From the NCBI GenBank assembly GCA_046582495.1, contig JAYGEG010000175.1, positions 1 to 36,405 of the forward strand: a stretch of 36,405 nucleotides of DNA, read 5' to 3'. The stretch comes from TMED23 sp913054205 (lineage in GTDB: Bacteria; Pseudomonadota; Alphaproteobacteria; Rhodospirillales; UBA2165). The notes beneath the pieces were generated by a model, which did not search any database, was not told the DNA's origin, and saw only the letters and a list, made by a program, of their open reading frames with translations. The position numbers were made by a program, and so were the translations under genes. Positions 15,306 through 24,182 of this stretch are shown here, in pieces (position 1 is the first letter of the stretch; each line of letters begins with the position of its first letter).

Positions 15306-16577
15306 ATGTTTGATATTAAAGCCATTCGTGAGGATGCAGACGCTTTTGACGCTGGGATTGCGAAACGCAAGCTGGAGCCCATGGCAGCGCAATTAATCGA
15401 GATCGATAAGCGTCGCCGCGATGCACAGACGACAGCGCAGGAATTGCAAACGCGGCGCAATGAGCTCTCCAAAATCATTGGCATGAAAAAAGCCAAAGGC
15501 GACGATGCCGATGCCGAGATTAAAGAAGTCGCCTCCTCAAAAGACGCGCAAGCCGAAGCCGAGGACGCAGCTAAAAAAGCCGGTGACGCGTTAGACGCAT
15601 TAATGAGCACGATCTCAAATATTCCGGCAGATGACGTGGCGGAAGGCGAGGACGAGGACGATAATATTGAGCTTCGAACTTGGGGCGAGCCAATCACGCA
15701 TAGTTTTGAGGCCAAAGAACATTTCGATCTTGGCGAAGCGCTTGGTCAGATGGATTTCGAAACCGCAGCCAAAATGTCCGGCGCGCGTTTTGTGATTTTG
15801 TCGGGCGCGTTGGCGCGGATGGAGCGGGCGCTATCGGCGTTTATGCTCGATCTGCACACCGGCGAAAATGGCTATACCGAGATTAATCCACCGGCCTTGG
15901 TGCGGGACAATGCGCTTTTTGGCACCGGCCAATTGCCTAAATTCGAAGAAGACCTCTTTAAGACCGATGAAGGGCATTATCTTATTCCGACAGCCGAAGT
16001 GCCGCTGACCAATATCGTTGCCGATAGCATAATCGATGAAGACACTCTGCCGCGCCGCTACACGGCGATGACATGGTGTTTCAGATCGGAGGCAGGCTCT
16101 GCCGGTAAAGATACCCGCGGCATGATCCGCCAACATCAATTTACCAAAGTCGAAATGGTCGCGATCACCAAGCCCGAAGACTCAGAAGCCGAGCATGAAC
16201 GCATGACAAATTGCGCCGAAGAAGTGCTGAAACGGCTTGAGCTGCCGTATCGGGTGGTATCGCTCTGCACAGGTGATCTTGGATTTTCTGCCCATAAAAC
16301 CTATGACATTGAGGTTTGGCTGGCGGGGCAGGGACGCTACCGGGAGATTTCCAGTGTTTCCAATTGCGGCGATTTCCAAGCGCGGCGCATGAAAGCCCGC
16401 TATCGTCCGAGCGAAGGCAAAGGCACGATCCATGTGCATACACTCAATGGTTCCGGCCTTGCTGTTGGGCGGACGCTTATCGCGATTATGGAAAATTATC
16501 AGCAGGAAGATGGCTCGATTGTCGTGCCGGAAGCCTTGCGGTCCTATATGGGCGGCCTCGAAGCCATTACTGCTTAG
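15306..16577 (+). CDS. serS: Seryl-tRNA synthetase
   Basis: This 423-residue class II synthetase charges tRNA-Ser and supplies Ser-tRNA for selenocysteine where that exists. An N-terminal antiparallel coiled-coil arm (about 25-105, rich in Glu/Lys/Ala) binds the tRNA long arm. The catalytic domain has motif 2 in RYTAMTWCFRSEAGSAGKDT and motif 3 near HTLNGSGLAVGRTLIAI. The class-specific LIPTAEVPLTN loop is present. surE begins at the base after its stop codon. Confidence 0.96.
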   Translation: MFDIKAIREDADAFDAGIAKRKLEPMAAQLIEIDKRRRDAQTTAQELQTRRNELSKIIGMKKAKGDDADAEIKEVASSKDAQAEAEDAAKKAGDALDALMSTISNIPADDVAEGEDEDDNIELRTWGEPITHSFEAKEHFDLGEALGQMDFETAAKMSGARFVILSGALARMERALSAFMLDLHTGENGYTEINPPALVRDNALFGTGQLPKFEEDLFKTDEGHYLIPTAEVPLTNIVADSIIDEDTLPRRYTAMTWCFRSEAGSAGKDTRGMIRQHQFTKVEMVAITKPEDSEAEHERMTNCAEEVLKRLELPYRVVSLCTGDLGFSAHKTYDIEVWLAGQGRYREISSVSNCGDFQARRMKARYRPSEGKGTIHVHTLNGSGLAVGRTLIAIMENYQQEDGSIVVPEALRSYMGGLEAITA

Positions 16578-17372
16578 ATGTTTGACGCCCCTCTCAATCT
16601 TAAAAAGTCGCGCATTCTTATCTCCAATGACGATGGCATTAACGCGCCGGGTTTGAAAAAACTCGAAGCGATTGCCAAGAAGATCGCAAAAGATGTTTGG
16701 GTTGTTGCGCCAGAGACCGAGCAAAGTGCAACGGGGCATTCTTTGACTTTGCGCTCGCCGCTCAGGATCAAGAAGGCCGGTAAAAATCGTTATAGCGTCA
16801 ATGGCACACCGACCGATTGTGTGATGTTGGCGATCAATAAATTGATGAAAGACCATCGTCCCGACTTGGTGCTGTCCGGCATCAATCGAGGCTCCAATGT
16901 CGGTGAAGATATGACCTATTCCGGCACGATTGCAGCGGCAATGGAGGCAACTTTGTTTGGCATTCCGGCAATCGCCTTTAGCCAGGAAATCGACGACGAT
17001 CACGTGAAAACAAAGGTAAACTGGTCTTCAGCCGAGGCATATACGGCAAAAATCATCAAAAAAGTCACTTCTTTTGCATGGCCGCGTGATGTTTTAATAA
17101 ATGTTAACTTTCCCCCTGTACCCAAGACAAAGGTAACTGGCATCGAAATCACCCGGGAAGGGCGCCGCAAAATCGGCGATGAGATTATCGAGAGCAGTGA
17201 TCCGAGAGGTGAGCCGTATTTTTGGATCGGCGCACAGCAACATTCTGGAAGCTATCCGGCTGGCACGGATTTGGCAGCAATCCAAAATGGGGCAATTTCG
17301 GTTACACCGCTTTCAATGGATCTTACCCACCCGGCAACGATGCGAAAATTGGAAGACGCTTTTAACACATAA
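16578..17372 (+). CDS. surE: 5'/3'-nucleotidase SurE
   Basis: This 264-residue protein belongs to the SurE family of metal-dependent nucleotidases/polyphosphatases linked to stationary-phase survival. ILISNDDGINAPG gives the Asn-Asp-Asp metal motif (residues 17-19). NGTPTDCV and SGINRGSNVGEDMTYSGTI complete the active site. It abuts serS directly and precedes pcm by 45 bases, the usual surE-pcm pairing. A long antisense frame crosses it but is a shadow. Confidence 0.95.
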   Translation: MFDAPLNLKKSRILISNDDGINAPGLKKLEAIAKKIAKDVWVVAPETEQSATGHSLTLRSPLRIKKAGKNRYSVNGTPTDCVMLAINKLMKDHRPDLVLSGINRGSNVGEDMTYSGTIAAAMEATLFGIPAIAFSQEIDDDHVKTKVNWSSAEAYTAKIIKKVTSFAWPRDVLINVNFPPVPKTKVTGIEITREGRRKIGDEIIESSDPRGEPYFWIGAQQHSGSYPAGTDLAAIQNGAISVTPLSMDLTHPATMRKLEDAFNT

Positions 17373-17417
17373 GAGCGTTGCAGTTGCCGGACCAGGATTT
17401 ATTGGGGAACTCTGACT

Positions 17418-18074
17418 GTGAATTATGAACCTAATCTTTCGGCTAATCTCAAAATGGAACTTGTGCTGTCCTTGAGACGCGCGGGCGTTACCGACACTGA
17501 TGTTATTGCAACGATGGAAAGCGTGCCGCGCGAAATCTTCGTCCCCGAAGCATTTCGAGATCGCTCCTACGAAGACATCACTTTGCCGATTGGTCACCAT
17601 CAAACGCTAAGCCAACCAGGTGTTGTCGGTTTAATGACGGAAGCGCTTGAACTCGATGATCGCAAGAAAGTGCTCGAGGTTGGTACCGGGTCAGGCTATC
17701 AGACCGCGATATTGGCACCATTATGTCGCCGTGTTTATACGATAGAACGCCATGAGCCACTGTTGAGAGAAGCAGAAAAAAGATTTGAAGAATTGCGCGT
17801 CCGAAATGTGACGACCAAAGTTGGTGATGGCACGCTCGGATGGGGCGCTCAGGCGCCGTTTGAACGCATTATTGTGACGGCTGCCGCGGCTGACGTGCCG
17901 CCGATTTTAGCTGATCAGCTTTCGATTGGTGGTATTATGGTCGTGCCGATTGGATTGAGTGATGATTTCCAAACAATATTGAAAGTTGTTAAAACCGATC
18001 ACGGACTGGAAACCGAAGAGTTGCGGGATGTCCGATTTGTGCCTTTAATACCGGGAGTATCGACCGGTACGTAA
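17418..18074 (+). CDS. pcm: Protein-L-isoaspartate O-methyltransferase
   Basis: This 218-residue SAM-dependent enzyme methylates isoaspartyl residues so that damaged proteins can be repaired. The SAM-binding motif EVGTGSGYQT starts at residue 87. GHHQTLSQPGVVGLMTEAL and GDGTLGWGAQAPFERIIVTAA are family motifs. It begins with GTG at 17418. Cooperation with surE and the downstream LysM lipoprotein is typical of the cluster, which has been associated with stationary-phase functions. Confidence 0.95.
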   Translation: MNYEPNLSANLKMELVLSLRRAGVTDTDVIATMESVPREIFVPEAFRDRSYEDITLPIGHHQTLSQPGVVGLMTEALELDDRKKVLEVGTGSGYQTAILAPLCRRVYTIERHEPLLREAEKRFEELRVRNVTTKVGDGTLGWGAQAPFERIIVTAAAADVPPILADQLSIGGIMVVPIGLSDDFQTILKVVKTDHGLETEELRDVRFVPLIPGVSTGT

Positions 18075-18098
18075 ACAACTGAAGTCATAGCGGTATCT

Positions 18099-19178
18099 AT
18101 GGAAATGGATATTAGAAAAATTACAGCAATTGGTGTCATCCTGATTTTATCAGGCTGCAGCAATTTGCAATGGCCGCCGCCTGGACAGTCCTCCGGCAAT
18201 CAACGTGTCGCGCCGATTTCTGCGCGCCCGCCAACCCCTGTCTCCCAGCGCGCAGACATTCCGGCAAGCGGCGTGATCCGGGTCAAAATTGGCGACACGC
18301 TTTTCATATTGTCCCGACGTTATGGCGTTTCAGCCCGGGCCATTATCGAAGCCAATGATCTAACACCGCCCTATCGGTTGGAGCGTGGCGAGTCGCTCAT
18401 TTTGCCGCGGCCACGGGTGCATTCAATTGTTCGGGGTGATTCTCTCTATAAAATATCGAGGCGTTATGGTGTTGATGCCTATGAGCTCGCGCGGCTGAAC
18501 CATTTGCGCTCACCTTACCGCATCTATGTCGGTCAAAAGCTTATTTTGCCGTCTTCGGGTGCGTCCGATATGCCGGAAGATACGACGGTCGCAAAGCGTG
18601 AGTCTGTGCAAACCGAAAAACTATCCTCCGTGAAGGAGAGCGCCGCGCCGGTGCCGGAGATTCCTGCGCCGTCCCGGAAACCGAATAAACCTAAATCGCG
18701 TGTTAAGCCAAGCACCCAAATCCAAACAGCTCTTAAAACGATTGCCGTGCCGCGGGTCAAAACCTCGGGCCGCTTTAATTGGCCGGTGAGGGGCAGGTTG
18801 TTATCGGTTTACGGCTCCAAAGGCGATGGTTTGCACAATGATGGCATTAACATCGTCGCACCACGCGGCGCGTCAGTGCGGGCAGCCGGCAGCGGCGTTG
18901 TTGCCTATGCGGGGAACGAACTCCGGGGATTTGGCAATTTACTGCTGATCAAACATCCAGGCGGCTGGGTGACGGCCTACGCTCATAACGATTCGTTGCT
19001 GGTTAAGCGCGGCGATAAAGTCGGCAAAGGCCAGGTGATCGCCAAAGTCGGTGCTTCCGGTAATGTCGTCAGGCCGCAGCTTCATTTTGAAATCCGCAAA
19101 GGCAAACGCGCGATCAACCCGCTCCGGCATCTCAAGCGTCTGAATGCGTCGCTAAAAATGGTACCCGGTACCTTATAA
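18099..19178 (+). CDS. nlpD: LysM/M23 lipoprotein, NlpD-like
   Basis: This 359-residue protein has a lipoprotein signal with lipobox LSGC (Cys20) and a Pro-rich spacer. Two LysM domains follow (about 60-104 and 107-150; GDTLFILSRRYGV and GDSLYKISRRYGV), then a linker and a C-terminal LytM/M23 domain (about 225-345). LysM binds peptidoglycan. The M23 metal motifs depart from active enzymes: HNDGIN (from His246) instead of H-x3-D, and QLH (327-329) instead of HxH. It is therefore more likely an NlpD/EnvC-type activator of amidases than an endopeptidase. It lies 24 bases after pcm. Confidence 0.85.
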   Translation: MEMDIRKITAIGVILILSGCSNLQWPPPGQSSGNQRVAPISARPPTPVSQRADIPASGVIRVKIGDTLFILSRRYGVSARAIIEANDLTPPYRLERGESLILPRPRVHSIVRGDSLYKISRRYGVDAYELARLNHLRSPYRIYVGQKLILPSSGASDMPEDTTVAKRESVQTEKLSSVKESAAPVPEIPAPSRKPNKPKSRVKPSTQIQTALKTIAVPRVKTSGRFNWPVRGRLLSVYGSKGDGLHNDGINIVAPRGASVRAAGSGVVAYAGNELRGFGNLLLIKHPGGWVTAYAHNDSLLVKRGDKVGKGQVIAKVGASGNVVRPQLHFEIRKGKRAINPLRHLKRLNASLKMVPGTL

Positions 19179-19229
19179 AAAATCGTTTAGAATCAATGGG
19201 ATTAAAAGGTGCCTGACAGCTTTATGGGG

Positions 19230-20087
19230 TTATTCGATTTGCTTGCCGAGGCGACCGGCGAGATCTTGGATAAATTGCCAGGCGACACGACCCGAGCGAG
19301 AACCGCGGGTCATTGACCATTCAAGCGCTTCAGCATGAAGCTGAGCTTGGTCGATATCGAGACCATAACGTTTCGCATAACCATCAATGATCTCATAGAA
19401 AGTATCTTGTTTGACCGGATGGAAGCCGAGCCATAGTCCGAATCGATCCGATAGAGAGACTTTTTCTTCAACCGCTTCTGCTGTGTGGATCGCGGTTGAG
19501 CGTTCATTTTCAATCATATCGCGCGGCATCAAATGACGGCGGTTTGAGGTCGCGTAGAAAATAATGTTTTCAGGCCGGCCTTCGATGCCGCCTTCAAGAA
19601 CAGCTTTTAACGATTTAAAAGTCGCGTCTTCCATCTCGAAAGAAAGATCATCACAGAATAAGAGGCAGCGCCGATCTGTTTCTGACAACACATGCAGCAA
19701 GCGCGGCAGCGTCGGAATGTCTTCACGGTGGATTTCCACCAAGGCCAGGCCATTGGCATTCTTTTCATTGATCTCTGCATGAAGGGCTTTAACCAGCGAG
19801 CTTTTACCCGTGCCACGCGCGCCCCACAGAAGAGCGTTATTGGCCGGCAAGCCATCGGCAAAACGCTCTGTATTTGAGCGCAGAATACCGATTTGCTGTT
19901 CGATACCCAGCAGAAGGTCCAATTCAATGCGATTAACCTTGTGAATCGGCTCAAGGCTCTCAGGATTAGAATGCCAAACAAAAGCATCGGCGCCAGTCAA
20001 ATCATGACTTTTGCTCGCCGGTGGCGCCAAGCGGTCCAAAGCGTCTGCAATCCGCTCCAATACGGGCTCAAGCTCGTGTTTCGACAT
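19230..20087 (-). CDS. DUF815-type AAA ATPase
   Basis: This 285-residue P-loop ATPase belongs to the DUF815 family, widespread in proteobacteria beside nlpD/yajC. The Walker A motif is GARGTGKS (89-96) and Walker B lies in LLFCDDLSFE (142-151). SNRRHLMPRDM supplies a sensor/arginine region. No substrate is known. It is transcribed toward the LysM gene (convergent, about 50 bases apart) and away from yajC. The start ATG at 20087 has only a weak ribosome site. Confidence 0.86.
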   Translation of the reverse strand: MSKHELEPVLERIADALDRLAPPASKSHDLTGADAFVWHSNPESLEPIHKVNRIELDLLLGIEQQIGILRSNTERFADGLPANNALLWGARGTGKSSLVKALHAEINEKNANGLALVEIHREDIPTLPRLLHVLSETDRRCLLFCDDLSFEMEDATFKSLKAVLEGGIEGRPENIIFYATSNRRHLMPRDMIENERSTAIHTAEAVEEKVSLSDRFGLWLGFHPVKQDTFYEIIDGYAKRYGLDIDQAQLHAEALEWSMTRGSRSGRVAWQFIQDLAGRLGKQIE

Positions 20088-20273
20088 TCAAATCAACTCC
20101 AAAAACGCCATATGTTTCAAGCGGCGGGACCCTACCACAAGGAATCGGTCCGTCAATATGTTCGTTCCCAACTTCGGTGTTTGGCAATTTTTCGTGAAAA
20201 ACCGCGCTTTACGATTGCAATGACGGTGTAGCGAGTTATATTCCGCGCAACGTTATTGATTAGGGAGCTATAC

Positions 20274-20681
20274 ATGTTTATTTCGCCAGCTTATGCGCAA
20301 GCCGCAGGTGGTTCAGATGGCGGTTTAACAACGCTGTTGCCGCTGGTTTTGATTTTTGTGGTTTTTTACTTTTTATTGATCAGACCGCAACAAAAACGCG
20401 CAAAACAACACCGTGAAATGCTAAGTGCCGTTCGCCGGGGCGATAAGGTCGTAACCGGCGGTGGTATTAAGGGCACGGTGACAAAAGTTGTGAATGACGA
20501 TGAATTGGCGGTGGAAATTGCTGAAGGTATTAAAATCCGCGTTCAACGCTCTTTACTCGCCAGCGTGCAATCCAAATCTCAAGCGGCTTCCGGTGCCGCG
20601 CCGGCTGCCCCAACCAATGATCAAGGCGGCGGTGGCCTAATGGGCGGGCTCAGCAGATTGCTGGGCGGCGGCAAAAAATAA
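20274..20681 (+). CDS. yajC: Preprotein translocase subunit YajC
   Basis: This 135-residue protein has one membrane helix (about 19-37, TLLPLVLIFVVFYFLLI) followed by RPQQKRAKQHREML. Then comes the small beta-domain VRRGDKVVTGGGIKGTVTKV, the signature of YajC, which associates with SecDF-YidC. ATG 20274 was chosen because GGGAG lies a few bases upstream; an in-frame TTG at 20256 would add six residues. The C terminus is Gly/Ala-rich. secD begins 29 bases downstream. Confidence 0.93.
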   Translation: MFISPAYAQAAGGSDGGLTTLLPLVLIFVVFYFLLIRPQQKRAKQHREMLSAVRRGDKVVTGGGIKGTVTKVVNDDELAVEIAEGIKIRVQRSLLASVQSKSQAASGAAPAAPTNDQGGGGLMGGLSRLLGGGKK

Positions 20682-20710
20682 AGTAGCTATAAGGATTTCT
20701 GGCACGCCGC

Positions 20711-22291
20711 ATGGTTTATTTTTCTAAATGGAAGATTTCTATTATTCTAGGGATCGTGTTTCTCGGCTTCGCTTTTGCGGCACCGAATTTGTTGGACCGT
20801 CAGTCCGCTGAAAGTTTGCCGGGCTGGTTACCGAATGAGCAGGTTAACCTTGGTCTTGATCTGCAAGGTGGCTCCCATCTATTGCTGGAGGTCAAAGTAA
20901 GCGCCGTTGTGCGCGAGCGCTTGGACAGTTTGGTGGATGGCATCCGCATCGCTCTCCGCAAAGATCGTATCCGTTATACCGGGCTTGGTAGCCGGGGCGA
21001 AGTCGCAACTTTCATGGTGCGCAAATCGTCCGAATTGGAAAAAGCAAAAGGCTTGGTCCAGGGCGTTGAGCAAAATTTGGAAGTCCTTGGCGAAGGAAAT
21101 CGGATAACAATCAGTTACACCGAGCAAGCTCTTCGCAACATCAAAAATTCAGCAGTTAATCAATCGATTGAAATAGTGCGCCGCCGAATTGATGAAACCG
21201 GCACGCGCGAGCCAACCATTCAACGTCAAGGTCAGGACCGCATTCTTGTGCAGGTTCCGGGTCTCGATAATCCAGAACGGCTAAAGCGCCTGCTCGGTAA
21301 AACGGCTAAAATGAGTTTTCATTTGCTCGATCGTAAAGGCTCGATCGCTGAGGCGTTGCAAGGACGTATTCCACCCGGATCAATGTTGTTGGCATCTGTC
21401 GAGTCAAACGCCGAACGAGGTCAGCCACAGTATTATTTGGTGCGCAAACGCATCGCGGTTGGCGGTGATCGATTGATTGATTCTCAGCCATCATTTGATA
21501 GTCGCACCGGTGAGCCGATTGTGAATTTCCGCTTTGACACGCTGGGTGGTAAAAAGTTTGCAGACGTCACCAAAAAAAATGTGAACCGTCCTTTCGCGAT
21601 CGTGCTGGATGGCAAAGTGATTTCAGCGCCGGTTATACGTGAGCCTATTCTGGGCGGTAGCGGACAGATCAGTGGTAATTTCACGATTAGCGGCGCACAG
21701 GATTTGGCGCTTCTGTTGCGCGCCGGTGCCTTGCCAGCACCATTGACGATTTTGGAAGAACGCACGGTTGGTCCGGGTCTGGGCGCCGATTCGATCGCTG
21801 CCGGTAAAATAGCCTCGATCATCGGCCTCATCCTGGTCGTCATCTTCATGGTCGTTACCTACGGCATTTTTGGAATCTTTGCGGATGTCGCGCTGCTGGT
21901 CAATATGGTGTTGATCCTCGGTGGCCTTTCTCTTTTGCAAGCAACACTCACGCTGCCAGGCATCGCCGGTATCGTGCTTACCATTGGTATGGCGGTGGAT
22001 GCGAATGTATTGGTGTTTGAACGCATTCGGGAAGAAGTGCGGGCTGGACGAACGCCGATCTCGGCAATTGATGCCGGCTATAGCCGCGCGATCACAACGA
22101 TTATCGATGCCAATTTAACGACCCTGATTGCCGCTTTAATCCTATTTTATTTCGGCTCAGGTCCGGTACGTGGTTTTGCTGTGACCTTATCGATTGGCAT
22201 TGTCTCCTCGATGTTTACTGCAATTATGCTGACTCGCTTGATGGTTGTCGCGTGGATTAAAACCCGCCGCGCCACCGAAGTGCCGATTTAG
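20711..22291 (+). CDS. secD: Protein translocase subunit SecD
   Basis: This 526-residue RND-fold membrane protein uses the proton gradient to help SecYEG finish export. It has an N-terminal helix, the D1 motif LGLDLQGGSHLLLEV (47-61), a large periplasmic domain and a C-terminal block of helices. The conserved Asp and Asn are in GMAVDANVLVFERIREE (Asp430). secF follows 18 bases later, and yajC precedes it, the standard operon. Confidence 0.96.
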   Translation: MVYFSKWKISIILGIVFLGFAFAAPNLLDRQSAESLPGWLPNEQVNLGLDLQGGSHLLLEVKVSAVVRERLDSLVDGIRIALRKDRIRYTGLGSRGEVATFMVRKSSELEKAKGLVQGVEQNLEVLGEGNRITISYTEQALRNIKNSAVNQSIEIVRRRIDETGTREPTIQRQGQDRILVQVPGLDNPERLKRLLGKTAKMSFHLLDRKGSIAEALQGRIPPGSMLLASVESNAERGQPQYYLVRKRIAVGGDRLIDSQPSFDSRTGEPIVNFRFDTLGGKKFADVTKKNVNRPFAIVLDGKVISAPVIREPILGGSGQISGNFTISGAQDLALLLRAGALPAPLTILEERTVGPGLGADSIAAGKIASIIGLILVVIFMVVTYGIFGIFADVALLVNMVLILGGLSLLQATLTLPGIAGIVLTIGMAVDANVLVFERIREEVRAGRTPISAIDAGYSRAITTIIDANLTTLIAALILFYFGSGPVRGFAVTLSIGIVSSMFTAIMLTRLMVVAWIKTRRATEVPI

Positions 22292-22309
22292 AGGGGCCGA
22301 GTAAATACG

Positions 22310-23251
22310 ATGAAACCTTTGAATCTTATCCCGATTAAGCCCAATCTCGATTTTATCGGTCGGCGGAAATTCTTTTTTGTCTTTTCGGCCCTGCTTATTT
22401 TGGCATCGGCAGTTTTGTTTGGTGCCCGCGATCTGAATTACGGCATCGATTTCCAAGGCGGCATTTTGATTGAAGTGCGAGTTGATAAAGCAGGCAGATT
22501 GAGCGAAATGCGCACAGAGCTTTCAAATCTTGGGCTCGGCGAAGTGGCGCTTCAGGAATTTGGCGCACCGACCGATATCCTTATCCGCATTCAGAAACAA
22601 GAAGGCGGTGAGAAAGCCCAGCAAGCAGCAATTGATAAGGTCAAAGCTACTTTAGGGGCAGGTGTTGAATACCGCCGCACCGAGTTTGTTGGCCCCAAAG
22701 TGAGCGAAGAACTTTTCCGCGATGGCGTGTTGGCCGTCGCTCTCGCGATCCTAGGCATATTGATTTATATTTGGTTCCGCTTTGAATGGCAGTTTGGCCT
22801 CGGCGCAATCATTGCGTTGCTGCATGACGTTTTTACCACGATCGGCATTTTTGCCCTTACCGGCATCGAGTTTAACCTTTCGACCGTGGCCGCGATCCTG
22901 ACGATTGCCGGTTATTCGATCAATGATACGGTTGTGGTTTATGACCGCGTACGGGAAAATCTTCGAAAATACAAAACTATGTCACTGTATGAATTGTTGA
23001 ATAACTCAATCAACGAGACCTTATCTCGCACCGTTATGACCTCTGTCACGACGCTATTGGCGTTGCTTTCGCTCTACATTTTGGGCGGCGAAGTTATTCG
23101 TGGGTTTAGTTTTGCAATGATCTGGGGCGTGATTATTGGTACCTATTCCTCAATTTGCCTCGCTGTGCCGCTTTTGCTTTACTTGGATGTTAACCGCGGA
23201 ACAGCACGTGTTAAAAGTGATAAAGAAGTTGCCGAAGAGGCGGCTTCCTAA
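22310..23251 (+). CDS. secF: Protein translocase subunit SecF
   Basis: This 313-residue protein partners SecD. It carries the GIDFQGG motif (45-51) after the first helix and the second-half RND helices with GYSINDTVVVYDRVRENLR. The tail is charged. The start ATG 22310 is preceded by GAGG. The Mth938-domain gene begins 38 bases after its stop. Confidence 0.96.
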   Translation: MKPLNLIPIKPNLDFIGRRKFFFVFSALLILASAVLFGARDLNYGIDFQGGILIEVRVDKAGRLSEMRTELSNLGLGEVALQEFGAPTDILIRIQKQEGGEKAQQAAIDKVKATLGAGVEYRRTEFVGPKVSEELFRDGVLAVALAILGILIYIWFRFEWQFGLGAIIALLHDVFTTIGIFALTGIEFNLSTVAAILTIAGYSINDTVVVYDRVRENLRKYKTMSLYELLNNSINETLSRTVMTSVTTLLALLSLYILGGEVIRGFSFAMIWGVIIGTYSSICLAVPLLLYLDVNRGTARVKSDKEVAEEAAS

Positions 23252-23289
23252 AGTTCCTATCGATTGCGCCAAGAAGGGAGAACCGGTCA

Positions 23290-23673
23290 ATGTCGTTAGA
23301 TATCACCCCGACCACGCTTCTTGGCCAGCAAATTATCCAAAGCTATGGTGACCTCCGTTTCAGGATCAGTGACACGGTATTCGAGCGTCCTATTCTCGTT
23401 TTCCCGGGTGAGACCGTCGATTGGCCCGTCAGCTCAATTGAGGAGCTTGGAGTGGAAAATTTAGCCGCCGTCATTGAAGCTGAACCGCCTGTAGATATAT
23501 TGCTGATCGGCTGTGGTAAGGGCATGTCGCTTATCCCTCCAGCCATTCGTGATGAGCTAAAAAGTGCCGGCATTGTCATAGAACCGATGGACACCGGGGC
23601 CGCTTGCCGGACATTCAATGTGCTCGCCACAGAAGATCGTCGGGTGGCTGCAGCTCTCATCCCGGTCGAGTAG
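23290..23673 (+). CDS. Mth938-domain (DUF498/NDUFAF3-like) protein
   Basis: This 127-residue protein has the Mth938/DUF498 fold, related to the complex I assembly factor NDUFAF3. Family sequence includes FPGETVDWPVSS, DILLIGCGKGMSLIP and GIVIEPMDTGAACRTFNVL. In alphaproteobacteria it normally follows secF, as here. The paralogous mitochondrial role suggests respiratory-complex assembly, but that is inference for bacteria. Confidence 0.88.
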   Translation: MSLDITPTTLLGQQIIQSYGDLRFRISDTVFERPILVFPGETVDWPVSSIEELGVENLAAVIEAEPPVDILLIGCGKGMSLIPPAIRDELKSAGIVIEPMDTGAACRTFNVLATEDRRVAAALIPVE

Positions 23674-23678
23674 CGTCC

Positions 23679-24173
23679 TTGGAGATCGATCCCAGCATAA
23701 ACCTTCCCAAATTGCCGGATACTTCTAAAACGGCGGAGCAACTTATCCATGCGGTTGGTGATAGGGAGTTACATATTGTCGGCATAGGCTCAGCAACAAC
23801 AGACCGCGAGAGTGTGATCATGCATGAAGGTCGGGAGTGGTATGATCTTTCGCCGCTGTTTTGTTCTTCTGGTATCAATTTAAATCTCACGCCGTGGCCT
23901 AAATCCTGCCATCATCGCATTTTCCAAATCGCCGCGAGCGGTGCCTTTGCCCTAACGGATTGGCGAGAAGACTCGCTTTCTTTGTTTGAGCCCGATGTTG
24001 AGGCGGTCTATTTTAAATCATTGGACGCGTTGCCAGGTTTGATAGATCGTTATGCCAACGCGCCTAAAGAACGCCAAAAAATTGCCGAAGCCGCGCGGAA
24101 AAGATTTCTCGCAGAACACACCGCCCATCACCGGATGGTTGAGCTGAGTATTCAATTAAACGAAATTTTATAA
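23679..24173 (+). pseudogene. C-terminal fragment of a CgeB-like glycosyltransferase
   Basis: The last about 165 codons read as the C-terminal half of a family resembling YkvP/CgeB glycosyltransferases. HEGREWYDLSPLF, GINLNLTPW, FQIAASGAFALTDW and LFEPDVEAVYF are followed by a helix with ERQKIAEAARKRFLAEHT. Full-length relatives are about twice as long and would carry another Rossmann half upstream, which here is replaced by the Mth938 gene. Only a weak TTG at 23679 could start it, and I see no ribosome site. It may be translated by coupling, but it looks like a 5'-truncated gene. An intact zinc-dehydrogenase gene follows. Confidence 0.6.
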
Positions 24174-24182
24174 GAGAGCTAA

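Noticed and set aside
16182..17003. A 273-codon antisense frame over serS and surE
   Set aside because: It is the mirror of two well-conserved genes, has no family features and no ribosome site.
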